From contig JASJOG010000555.1 in the NCBI GenBank assembly GCA_030142905.1, positions 1 through 64,000 of the forward strand: a stretch of 64,000 nt of DNA, given 5' to 3'. Positions 35,901 through 45,712 of the stretch are shown piece by piece. Source of the stretch: Heliopora coerulea (lineage: Eukaryota; Cnidaria; Anthozoa; Scleralcyonacea; Helioporidae). The number at the start of each line of letters is the position of its first letter. Positions within the stretch are counted from its first letter, which is position 1. Position numbers and translations under genes: made by a program. The notes under the pieces were generated by a model that saw nothing but the letters and a program-made list of their open reading frames with translations, was not told the DNA's origin and ran no database searches.

Positions 35901-38900
35901 GAGGCATAAGGACTACATCAAGGGAAGATATATCGAAGTGTTTGAGGATAAGAAGAAAAGGGAGAGTGAAAAAGATGAGACTGATAGCGAGCCACCTTGG
36001 ATGAAAAATGCTATGGAGTTGGCTGAAAACAAGGATTTGTCTGTTGCTGAGGTGTGGTTGAGTTTATTGTAATTTGCATAGGATATTGTTCTTAGGGTTT
36101 AAAAAACATGTGTTGGATTGTTTTTGCACACTTTTACGCATTAAACTATAACCCCTTTGTCGATGAACAAATGAGCCAGTTGCGTTCCTTGAGACGTCTC
36201 ATTCGCCAGCGCTCTTTCCTCAGGTGTGCATCTTAAGTTGTGTATTGTAACCGTAGTACTTATTATTTTGGCACCTGGAAAAGTATGGGTTGCCAAGCTG
36301 TTCAATTTGTGGTGCAGCTGGGGCCAGCTACGATGATCGTCATAGCGAAATTACCATACTGAGGACGAGAGCGTAGACTAACTCCTTTCGTTGGGGATGG
36401 AGGTTAACAGGGTGCGCTACTCTTGAAAAGCTGAAAAATTAAAAGTTATAATCAAATGTTTCGTATGCTTATCGGCGCGGACCGAATACAATAGTTGGCG
36501 AGTTTCGTCGCATGCCGACCTAAACTCGAAGCCTGGGTACAGGGGAGGTTCAACGAGCATTTTGCTGGCGCTAACCTACTATGAAAGTTGGCGAGAAAAT
36601 TGCGGCGTACGCAGGAAGCTTTAGGTTTGCAGTTCTCAATATTGTAATTGTAGCCAGGCATATTAATGTAGCTAACAGAACAAGAGGTACAACCTTTGTT
36701 TTACATACAATTATTTTGCGCATAAATTACTACCGGTATCATTTATATGTTAATTCCACCACGTTGAACTCCATTAGCTGAAGAAGGCTATGGTATTTTA
36801 GCCGAAACGTCCTTATTAAAAGTTTTTAAGCCAGTATCGGAAGCCTCTTGTTCTTTTTACTACATTTACAGCTTTCAGTTTCGGCAGTTTCTCAGTCTCA
36901 TGGCTTTTTCCATGCTGCACTCTTTTAGACTGGACGGCTGTATGTGCGGAACCTCTCCTACTCATGTACTGAAGAGGAACTTTCAGAACTTTTCTGCAAA
37001 TTCGGTCCAACAACTGAAGTGTTTGTACCAGTTGATAAACACACCAGTCAATCAATGGGATTTGCGTTCATAACCTTTATGATGCCTGAGCATGCCGTAC
37101 AAGCATTGAATGACCTTGATGGCCATGTATTTCAAGGACGACTACTGCATATCTTACCTGCAAAACCCAAAAGGAACCCAGAAACTGGAGAGGTTATTGA
37201 AGAAGGTACGATGACATTAATAGATTTTTTTTTATTTACTTTAATTTTTCTAAACATAAATCTAATTGATCTGTTGAAATCTTTGTGTATCATATTATTT
37301 TACGTAAGTCTATTTGGGAGACGGACTATGAATCGTGGAGGTCCTTTAAATGGTAGTTATTTTCTGTTACACCGATTTCGTTTGTACTACACGTTAAAAC
37401 GAGTAACATACATGCAGAATTCCAACAGTTCGCATTAAGTTTATTAATCGAGAACTGTCCATAAACTGACAAGTGGACTTTTTTTCCTGTTGAAATTCAT
37501 GTCACTCTTAAGGGCTGTTGACATGGGCGATTTTTCGCATCCTGACAAATGCGATCGACTGGATTGACTTGCGGATTATTTGTCCAAAGCTATGCTGTAC
37601 AATACTTTGGTTAACTTGGGTGAGTTGTTTACTCCATCGCGTGCTTCAGGATGAGAGAGATCGCAAGAAGAATTACCCTTGTAAACAGCTCTTAAAGCGG
37701 GGCCACCGAGAGCCAAGGTGGGCCGAGGGGAAGGTTGGATCGCGGGGTCCCTAAATGTTTCTGACGTTAGAAGCGGCGGGGATGTGGGAGAAATTTTTAC
37801 ATGCATTCATATTGTGTAAGTGCTATTTACTGAATGTCCTAAATTATTTGATTATGTCTAAAATTGATTTATCCCATATCATGAAAGAAAATGTTTCTGA
37901 TTAACTTTAACCACCAAAATCCTTTTAATTTGATTGGATTGAAAGAAGTGGACAGGGTTGCCTTGTAGCTTTCATTTCCGTCCAGCCTTCGAATTAACGT
38001 GGCACGGCCGGCAGCGAGCCCCTTGCATAGCGCGGCCCCCGGGACGTTGCCCCGGCCACTCTCCTTTCCGGCGCTTCTGCTCTAAAGGCATTCTTTCTGT
38101 CAACTACTAGTAGAAAACGAGACATCGTACAAGAAGAAACAAAAGGCCAGAATTGCTTCTTTAAAAAGCAAAGACCATAATTGGAACACGTTGTTTCTGG
38201 GAGTTAATGCAGTGGCTGAAATCATGGCGGACAAATATAGCTCCAGCAAGAGCGATGTGTTGGACGTACAATCTAAAGGTGGTTTGGCTTTGCGAATGGC
38301 TCTTGGCGAGACGCAAGTGGTGGCCGAGACCAAGGAGTTTCTCACAAGCCATGGGGTGAAGTTGGATGCATTTGGTCACGTAAGTTCCACGAACCTAGGG
38401 GCTATTTATATGGACTCGGGTGATAAGATTACCCTATCCCCCGAAACAACTTTATCGACTGTTTCATAGTACATGGAAAAAGCACCATAATCATGATGTT
38501 GGGATTTACCCCGAGGGGCAAAGATGGCGAATCACATGCTTAAATCCGTGACAATGTTGTTATCTATCCGAAAGTTATGGCCGTTATTTCGTAACGAATA
38601 AAATAATAATCTTGGCTATTGATTTTCCGGGCGGAAAGCGTAATCGTAATATAAAGATCAGAGCCCAGCTCAGAATTCTTAAGTGTATCGCCATAGTGAA
38701 AGAGGCAAGTCGAAAAGTTTTAAAACATGTTTACTGACGTTTCGTTGCGGCGTGCAACATCTTCAGAGTGTAGGTTTACAGGGATGAGAAAAAACTATAT
38801 ATATGAATCTATAATATACATAGTTTTTTCTCATCCCTGTAAACCTACACTCTGAAGATGTTGCACGCCGCAACGAAACGTCAGTAAACATGTTTTAAAA

Positions 38901-41900
38901 CTTTTCGACTTGCCTCTTTCACTATGGCGATACACTTAAGAATTCTGAGCTGGGCTCTGATCTTTATATTACGAATAAGATAATAGTTGCCATAACCACG
39001 CAGAGGCAAACTCAACAGGATGTTCTTGCTAGACATGGTTGTCATAAAGCAAAATTCATTCGTGACACTAACCTAATTGCGTATGCTTGACTTCATACAT
39101 AACTCGGGTGGCCGCGTCAAGTCGTTCATATGGTTGAAACTTGTCTCGACCTCAAGGGTTACCTTGTCTCGCAAAGACGCTGATCCTACTACAAGGGTAG
39201 CCCAACTAACCGAGGCAAGCGAAGACTTTTGCACATAAACACTTACGAAAGAGATTCAAATAATGTTGTCATGAATGTATCTCGGCCAGGGTAGCGCGAG
39301 AGGGAGGGTAACCTTTTTACTCGAGTCCATATGAACGACCCCTGAGAAGTATTTACCATTTGTTCGTCGGCGCAATCACAGACGACAAATTTAGTTTTCC
39401 GTGTACTTTAAAGAATATTGAAGACTTTTTTGATTTGGATCCGCTCAACTTTCCCAAGGCACAGATCTCGAAGCTCACAACGTTGTTATCTTTCCAGCCC
39501 GACGCAAAGAGAAGCAAAACGGTGATCATTGTCAAGAATCTCCAACATGGTACAAAAGCTGAAGAGATTCAAAACTTGTTTTCTTTGTTTGGTGATCTTG
39601 GCAGGGTTATACTACCACCTTCCGGAGTTACTGCGCTTGTGGAGTTCTTAAAGTTGAGCAGTGCCTCACAGGCGTTCGAAAAGATCGCTTACACAAAGGT
39701 ATGCTGTGTGAATTTTAGTCTACGTTTGTCGGACGCAGACGACGTGACAAAATGAAATTTGTTGAGACATTAATAAATATCAAATACTTCTCTTTTTCTA
39801 TATAGTTTAAAAATCTTCCTCTTTACTTGGAATGGGCACCTGCTGACGTCTTTGACCCGTCGCCAAGCCAGTCAACCAAAGAAGACCAGGCAGAAATAGA
39901 AAATCAGGTTATTAACGTTCATGAAATTTCATCGTAAAAATAGAAATGCCACCGAAATAACACAAAACGTAAGGTTAATTTTTGCGGTTTGACTGCTCAA
40001 AAGTTTCTGGCTTCCCATGACTGTATCGTCTGTATGTCACATTGCCCTCGTGAACTTTTGCCAAAAATAAAAAGTTGAATTTACATCTCGACATAATTAG
40101 GCGTAAAGAATCATATTCTGGCATCTCGTGATAGACTTTAGATTTCTAAAAATGTCTGCGTCGTTCCACAATGCGATGTTTGATTGTTTTCTGCCTAAAT
40201 AATTCATGCTTGATTGATAGATTGATTGACTGGTTGATTTATCGATTGATTGATTAGTTGATTAATTGATTGGTTGATTGATGAATGGATGGATTGATTG
40301 ATTGACTGATCGACCGATCAATCGATCGTTCGATCGATCAATCGATTGATTGATTGGCTTGATCGACTGATTGATTGGTTGGCTGATTGATTGACTGATT
40401 AATTGATTGATTGACTGATTGATTTTTAATCATTTTCTAGCCAGAAGAGACAGTTCAAGACAATAAAATTGAAAACAATACAGGTTTGTTTAAATGTATG
40501 AAACAACTGACCCCCAATGGTAATTTTCACTCTGGGATTAATTACAGTCACTATATGGTTTTGCTTTGTCTTTTTGTTTTTCATAGAATCAGATAGCGAA
40601 GCAGAGGGTCATGTCATCTTTGTAAAAAATCTCAATTTTGATACAAACGAAGACTCCTTGAAACAGGTTTGCCACATCAACAATTTTATTTTATTAACTA
40701 CAGAGGGTTTTTACTGATGTTAACGTTTTTTCAAGTGAATTTTAGAACAGTTTATTATGTTGTACGTAGAGCAGACATAGTTTAATCAAACCGAGGGTGT
40801 TGATCTGGATGAAAGATGTAACTTTTCACGACTTATGAAAAACACGTTGACCTCAGCTGTAGTAAAATTCAAAACCCAGCAACTCAAATAAGAATTATTG
40901 TCATTACTAGCCGACAATTATAGGAAACAAAGTAAGAAGCATACTCAGGAAAACAAAATCTTGCAAACCCTTGCTTTATGAACTGTCATGTTGACCTTAA
41001 ATCTTGGAAGAAGACTTACTACATCAGTCTATAAAACATGTTAAAGAACTAGATTTAAACAGTTTATCTACCCGGTAAAAATGAAATGAGCTGTTTTCTC
41101 AGCTTTTCAGTGATTTTGGTGAAGTGAGTAACGCTACCATTGCAAAGAAGAAGGATTCCAGAAATGTGGGTACGGTTTTAGTAAATTAACTTCTGTGCCT
41201 TTTACTCTGTACGTCGCTTTTTGAATTCTATTTACTATTTTCTGCGTTTTTAATTGTTTTATGGTTTTAGGTACCCTTCTCTCGATGGGGTATGGTTTTG
41301 TAGAGTTTAAAAATAAAAAGGATGCTTTGAATGCGATTAAAGAGCTGCAGGTATTGTTTGAGAAATCAGCAGGAAAACAACTGCAAAAGACCTGCACAAC
41401 TGTTGCAACGTTCAGGCAGAACGTGCAGTTAATGTCATTTGAAAGTGTAATTTTTTTTTCTTTTCTCAATGTAGAATTACGAGTTGGATGGCCATACTTT
41501 GGAACTTAAAATGTCCAACAAAAAGCGGACGTAAGTTAATAAGCTTTCTTCGGGATGAGTTGATCTGGTGTAGACGACTAAGTATTCGTTAGTTAAAGCA
41601 GCTGCAATCTTCCGCACCGTTGACGTCAGGGCGGTGAAAACTTTCAGTTGTTAATTTGTTTGTTTGCGTCCTAGGCAGGAGGTGTTAAAAAAAAAAGTCT
41701 CTTCACGAGTAAAGCAGAAGTCTTCCAAGATTCTCGTTCGAAATGTTCCATTCGAAGCAACTCGAAAAGAATTAAGGGAACTGTTCGGGTAATGTTTGTG
41801 TCTTTAGTTTAAGTGGTTTTTTGATGAAACACCCCAATCGTTTCTTTGAGTAACCTTAAGCTTGTCATTGCAACAGGCAATCATGCAAGGTTTTATTTTA

Positions 41901-43712
41901 TTTGCGAAGTTTGAATTTTGGACACTGACAATGAAGTGACAAACTCCGAAACTGCAACCAAAACGCGGTTTTTTCACATTGTTGTCTCAGCAATAACAAC
42001 GAATTAGAGGCGATCTTATCTAGGCTTTGTCGTCAAAAACCACCCTTGATTTATTCTTTACAAGCTCAACCTCTGTAATGCTGTGTAAGATTAGGTGAGA
42101 TGTGATGAAGTAGAGTGTCGTGAAATGTGGTGAAGTTGCCTGAAGGGAGGTCGAGTGTGGTTCAATAAGGTGGGATTAGGTAAAGGAGGGTGTGATGTAG
42201 TAATCTGTTGTGAGGTAATTTGTACGGGGGTTAACTGAGGTAGCGTAACTTGAGGTAAGGTAAACTATGATGGGACGGGGTAGGATGAGTTGTGATCACG
42301 TGACATGATTTAAAGATAATGGAACGTGATGTAATCTATGGAAAACTCGATTAAAATTTTAGTTTTTTATTCCGTTCTGCCTTAATTTGATAATTTCATG
42401 ATAGAGTCTACATAATATTTAGAACATTTGGAGAATTGAAGACTGTCCGTTTGCCGAAAAAGATGTCGGGAACTGGGCCTCACAGGGGTTTTGCCTTTAT
42501 TGATTTTCTTACCAAGCAAGATGCCAAGGTAATTTTTCGAAATTAAATAATTAAACAGAAAATCATGAGTATACAGAAGACCATTTCTTTTTGCCAACTA
42601 TCACATCAAAACTGCGAGTGTTTTGACGGGCTTTGTCGGAAAAAAAAAATGATTTCACGTCCTTTGATTTAGAGAGCTTTCAAGTCATTGTGTACCAGTA
42701 CTCACTTGTATGGCCGTCGTCTCGTCCTGGAGTGGGCTGAAGATAGCGAGAGCATTGAAGAACTAAGGAAAAAGACAGCAGAATATTACCACGGACGTAT
42801 CCTTTCTTCTCGTATTTATGTATGGAAAATTAGAAACACACTTTCCTGGTCTTAGGAGCGTATTTGCATCCTTGAGCAAGATTTGCTCTCGAGATGTGCG
42901 ATGCAAGTTTAAAGAGAGAAACAAACTCCCCCTCACCGCCAAGAAACTTGAAAAACCCAAGCAGGACTTGTAACTTAGGCTACGTGCACACGTATACATT
43001 TTCAAGTTTATGCGTTTTCATTCAACTGAAAATGCGTCAAAATTATTACGTCCACGCGACCGTTTTTGTGTCATTTTCGCCTGTCCACACAACAACGCTA
43101 AAAGCGATGCGGGTGTTAATTTAATCATGTTTGTCAATCAAAATCACTGATCTCGATAGTGGTCTTCATGTTAGAGAACTGGTTCAACATCGTTTTCAAA
43201 AGTCTCCGTTTTCGTTAGTCGACACGAAAACAAAGCCTTTTCAAAAGTCTCCACTTTAAAAGGCGTTTTCGAATATCTCCGTTTTCGGTGAAAACGACTC
43301 GACCCACTCATGGCTTACGTGTGCCGTGCGAACGGAAGGTTAAAACGGATTAAAAAGTGTGTGTTTTCCTACGAAAACGCATACGTGTGAACGGAGCCTT
43401 AATCGTGGTACTACGACACACGAGCAGTTAAAGGTATCTACTAATGCTCTTATCGCGTGTCTATAAGTTTTTTGCATAACCAGCTTAGGGTGTGTTACTC
43501 CCGCAGTACGAACAGACAGCCGAGCAAACTTGTAAGCTTGTTTGTTGAGGATTGGTTGACAGGTCGTGTGTCAGTTAACGATTGTTGTTCTCTCATCCTA
43601 TTACATCATTAATCACGACGTCTTTCTGAGTTTTGTTTGATATTTCTCTTAACCTACGTGTTTAGCTAAAAAGATGACAAAAACGAAGGACTTTGAAAAC
43701 TCTAATGACTGA
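32990..43712 (+). CDS. RBM19: RNA-binding motif protein 19 (Mrd1), six RRMs, complete
   Basis: Exons: 32990-33535, 34451-34514, 35483-36051, 36929-37205, 38114-38379, 39498-39698, 39806-39907, 40441-40483, 40587-40666, 41103-41169, 41271-41350, 41475-41530, 41675-41788, 42423-42528, 42673-42796, 43666-43712. Phases fit throughout and give 913 aa (human about 960). Six RRMs can be read by their RNP2/RNP1 pairs: IIVKNL and RRFAFVGY (residues 1-80); TVKLRGL and GRAYVDL (about 282-345); LYVRNL and MGFAFITF (about 396-475); VIIVKNL and ALVEFL (about 580-640); IFVKNL and SMGYGFVEF (about 698-780); ILVRNV and HRGFAFIDF (about 803-885). A basic coiled stretch follows RRM1. It is a nucleolar protein needed for small-subunit rRNA processing. 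The tiny last exon supplies a lysine-rich tail. Exon 2 is the least certain exon (plain AAG acceptor), but its phase and charged content fit. Confidence 0.94.
33640..33690 (+). repeat. Copy 3 of the dispersed 40-60-bp repeat
   Basis: Reads CCCCTTGATAAGTAAAATCA then TCTGGCATTAGCCAG, in RBM19 intron 1. A mirrored CTCTGGCTGAG lies about 100 bp on, near 33760, suggesting a foldback unit. Confidence 0.55.
33989..34116 (+). mobile_element. Second copy of the short foldback element, with 13-bp target duplication
   Basis: ACAAATAACAGAG occurs exactly at 33989-34001 and 34104-34116. The 102-bp unit between starts GTAGATGAATGATCTTCAAG, carries facing arms, and ends with AATATATCCAAGCTCTC plus a short variable tail. 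It is the same family as the copy at 7365-7490 but with a shorter loop. Position: RBM19 intron 1. Confidence 0.75.
36778..36920 (+). mobile_element. Repeat fragment with hammerhead-like motif, directly before an RBM19 exon
   Basis: Starts CTGAAGAAGGCTATGG and continues TATTTTAGCCGAAACGTCC, i.e. a core-like box, a short GGCTA/TAGCC stem and GAAAC, but with one extra base between box and stem. The following sequence resembles the foldback family near 10101-10137 (TCGGCAGTTTCTCAGTCTCA). It abuts the RBM19 exon at 36929 and may supply part of its 3' splice site. Confidence 0.4.
37508..37694. mobile_element. 181-bp MITE with TTA target duplication, RBM19 intron 4
   Basis: Element 37511-37691 starts AGGGCTGTTGACATGG; read inward from the right it starts GAGCTGTTTACAAGGG. 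TTA flanks both sides. A reverse-oriented copy lies at about 61815-61985. TTA duplications fit the PIF/Harbinger superfamily. Confidence 0.65.
38645..38973. mobile_element. Near-perfect palindrome, two 154-bp arms, RBM19 intron 5
   Basis: 38645-38798 and 38819-38973 are reverse complements with almost no mismatch, around an AT-rich spacer of about 20 nt. Each arm carries CTGAAGATGTTGCACGCCGC then AACGAAACGTCAG, a hammerhead-like motif with one extra base. The arm tail (GAGCCCAGCTCAGAATTC, GACGTTTCGTTGCG) resembles 14840-14945, next to the hammerhead at 14959-15023, so both belong to one repeat family inserted here head-to-head. Confidence 0.85.
40205..40432 (+). repeat. Tetranucleotide array (GATT)n in RBM19 intron 7
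   Basis: Imperfect GATT/GATC/GACT repeats ending just before the acceptor of the exon at 40441. The array supplies the sequence immediately upstream of that exon, with CATTTTCTAG as acceptor. Confidence 0.9.
42085..42315 (+). repeat. Degenerate G/T-rich minisatellite in RBM19 intron 13
   Basis: Repeated variants of GTGAGGTRR and GTGATGTAG, strongly purine plus T on this strand and poor in C. Unit length is irregular (roughly 8-12 bp). Confidence 0.6.
42975..43401. mobile_element. 421-bp Harbinger-like MITE with TTA duplication, last RBM19 intron
   Basis: Element 42978-43398. The left end is GGCTACGTGCACACGTAT and the right end read inward is GGCTCCGTTCACACGTAT, 16 of 18 matching. TTA flanks both sides. 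The interior is rich in GTTTTCG/CGAAAAC pairs, so it is self-complementary over much of its length. No transposase frame. Confidence 0.75.
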
Positions 43713-43740
43713 CCCATAACAATCCGTGCAACGTCTTACC

Positions 43741-43746
43741 AATAAA
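43741..43746 (+). terminator. RBM19: RBM19 poly(A) signal
   Basis: AATAAA 29 bp after the RBM19 stop codon at 43712. A very short 3' untranslated region would result. Confidence 0.6.
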
Positions 43747-43845
43747 TCGCTGTAAGAAATTTCATTTTAATGGTACTGTGTAAAAATGACGAAAGCTCGC
43801 GCGAATCAAATTTGTAACGAAATGTTCACACTAGAAATTCGCATG

Positions 43846-44060
43846 TGAGCGTTGTTCACGCTACGAATGTGCACGTGAGTAATGAGCACGTGAGTAATGA
43901 GCACGTGAATAATGTCGACGTAATATGCACACGAGTAATGTGTACGTGATTAATGTGCACGTGAGTAATGTGCACGCTAGGAAAGTTCGTGTGGATTGTA
44001 CTGGTGCTAGGGATGCGTGTGTGAGTAATGTTCACTGTAGGAATTTGCACGTGATTAATG
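43846..44060 (+). repeat. Tandem repeat of about 15 bp with CACGTG boxes
   Basis: Units like GAGCACGTGAGTAAT repeat, becoming degenerate to both sides. Several contain the E-box palindrome CACGTG. It lies between the 3' ends of RBM19 and the 154-aa gene and partly runs into the foldback element that follows. Confidence 0.75.
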
Positions 44061-44072
44061 TTGGCGTTGGGA

Positions 44073-44508
44073 ATTACACCTTTTGCTGTTCATTACCAGA
44101 AAATATACTATCATTAACGCCAACCTCAAACTCATTAATGCCAAAATACATTCATTTTATTAAATTGACATTCACTAGCATAGATATGCAACCATTTGCA
44201 TGAAAGGGCATTCTATAGTGCCAACCGATGACCATTAACAACATTTTATTATACATTAGGCATAATAAAATTTTAATTATGCAAAAGAAATATCTTGCTT
44301 AAATAAAATTTTATTAACCCCTAATGTACACTAGAATGGTGTTAATGGTCGTCTGTTGGTGCTATAGAGTGCCCTTTGATGCAAATGGTTGCATATCTAT
44401 CCTAGTGAATGTTGATTAAATAAAATGAATGTATTTTTGCATTAACGAGTTTGAGGTTGGTGTTAATGATAGTATATTTTTTGGTAATGAACAGCAAAAG
44501 GTGTGATA
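44073..44508. mobile_element. Long inverted repeat, arms of about 200 bp
   Basis: The left arm from about 44073 (TTACACCTTTTGCTGTTCAT) is mirrored by a right arm ending about 44508 (ATGAACAGCAAAAGGTGTGA), with continuous similarity to an inner AT-rich centre near 44290. Arms differ by scattered substitutions. Looks like a foldback/MITE-type element; target duplication not resolved. Confidence 0.8.
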
Positions 44509-45562
44509 TGAACACTTTTTATTTTTTTGACAACAAATATGTGCACGCTCCTGATACTACACTAGGAATGTGCATCTGTTGTATTCACACTAATGATGTG
44601 TAAGCATGTATTAATGTTTGTGCTAAGCATGTGCATTGTGTGGTATTCAGGCTAGGAATGTATACTCTTGTTCCATGTACCATCATGTTCATGTAAGCAG
44701 TATAGGAAGAATATGTCCATAAGGTGTGGTAAGAAATAATTGATCAGTAGATCAAACTACACACATGAAGTTGATGTAACATTCCTGTTTTGCTGCCTCC
44801 TTGTATGTTAATGGTTTTTTCCCCATTAGCTTATCTGGCCAGTTAGTTCGTAGCAAAGGTCGTAAACAAAATAACTTAAGTCAACAGTAAAGCATCAGAG
44901 TAAATGTTATAGGAAAGGACAATGTAATGGTACATCTTGACCTATTTTAGCACTTGAACATTTTATGTTTCAAGTATACTTGCTTGAAAAAAAATTGGAT
45001 TTGGTGACCTTGTCAGAACTTGTAGATTCCTAAAAAATATGGTATAGTCGTGTTTTTTCTTTGCTGTGACAATGTCTCCATCTTGAATACACAGCTTAAA
45101 TTGTACAGGCTGTAACAAGCCTACAGCGGCATTGTTACAATTTTCATCAAAAGCTGATCTTGGAATGTGTTATTATTGCTGGCACCAGTTTGTTATGGCT
45201 GAATCCATAGCAGGTTGCAACATGTAAAATTGCTATTCCCACCAGGTTCTTCTCTTGCAACAGTCATGAGAAAAACATGGTTTTTGGGTTACATGTAATG
45301 TTTCCTGCTGATATAATATCTCGGATACTAAATTATCCTTTTCACAAGTTTGATAATCAGATTAATTAACAATTACTGAAGGTTCCAAGTCAATTATCCA
45401 AATTAGAAGGATGTTTACTGAGTTACTATTTTTAATTTCAAAAAATTGTGTGGATGTCAAAAATGTTTAAAATAAAACATATTCCGAAGAATAAAGTCAT
45501 CTTGAGAACTCAAGATATGAGTCAATACAAGATAAAACTATTGTTGAAACTGATATTTCGAC

Positions 45563-45568
45563 TTTATT
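45563..45568 (-). terminator. Poly(A) signal of the 154-aa gene
   Basis: TTTATT on the plus strand, AATAAA on the minus strand, 145 bp past the stop codon at 45713. Confidence 0.4.
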
Positions 45569-45712
45569 TGCACACCTTGCATGCACTTTTATCATGTAGA
45601 CAGAACCAAGCCTAGTTGAACTCAGCACAATGTTACACTATTATACTCTGAATTTTGAGAAAATGTTATCAAATAATAATACATTGTATATTAAATATCT
45701 ATAAATAAGATC

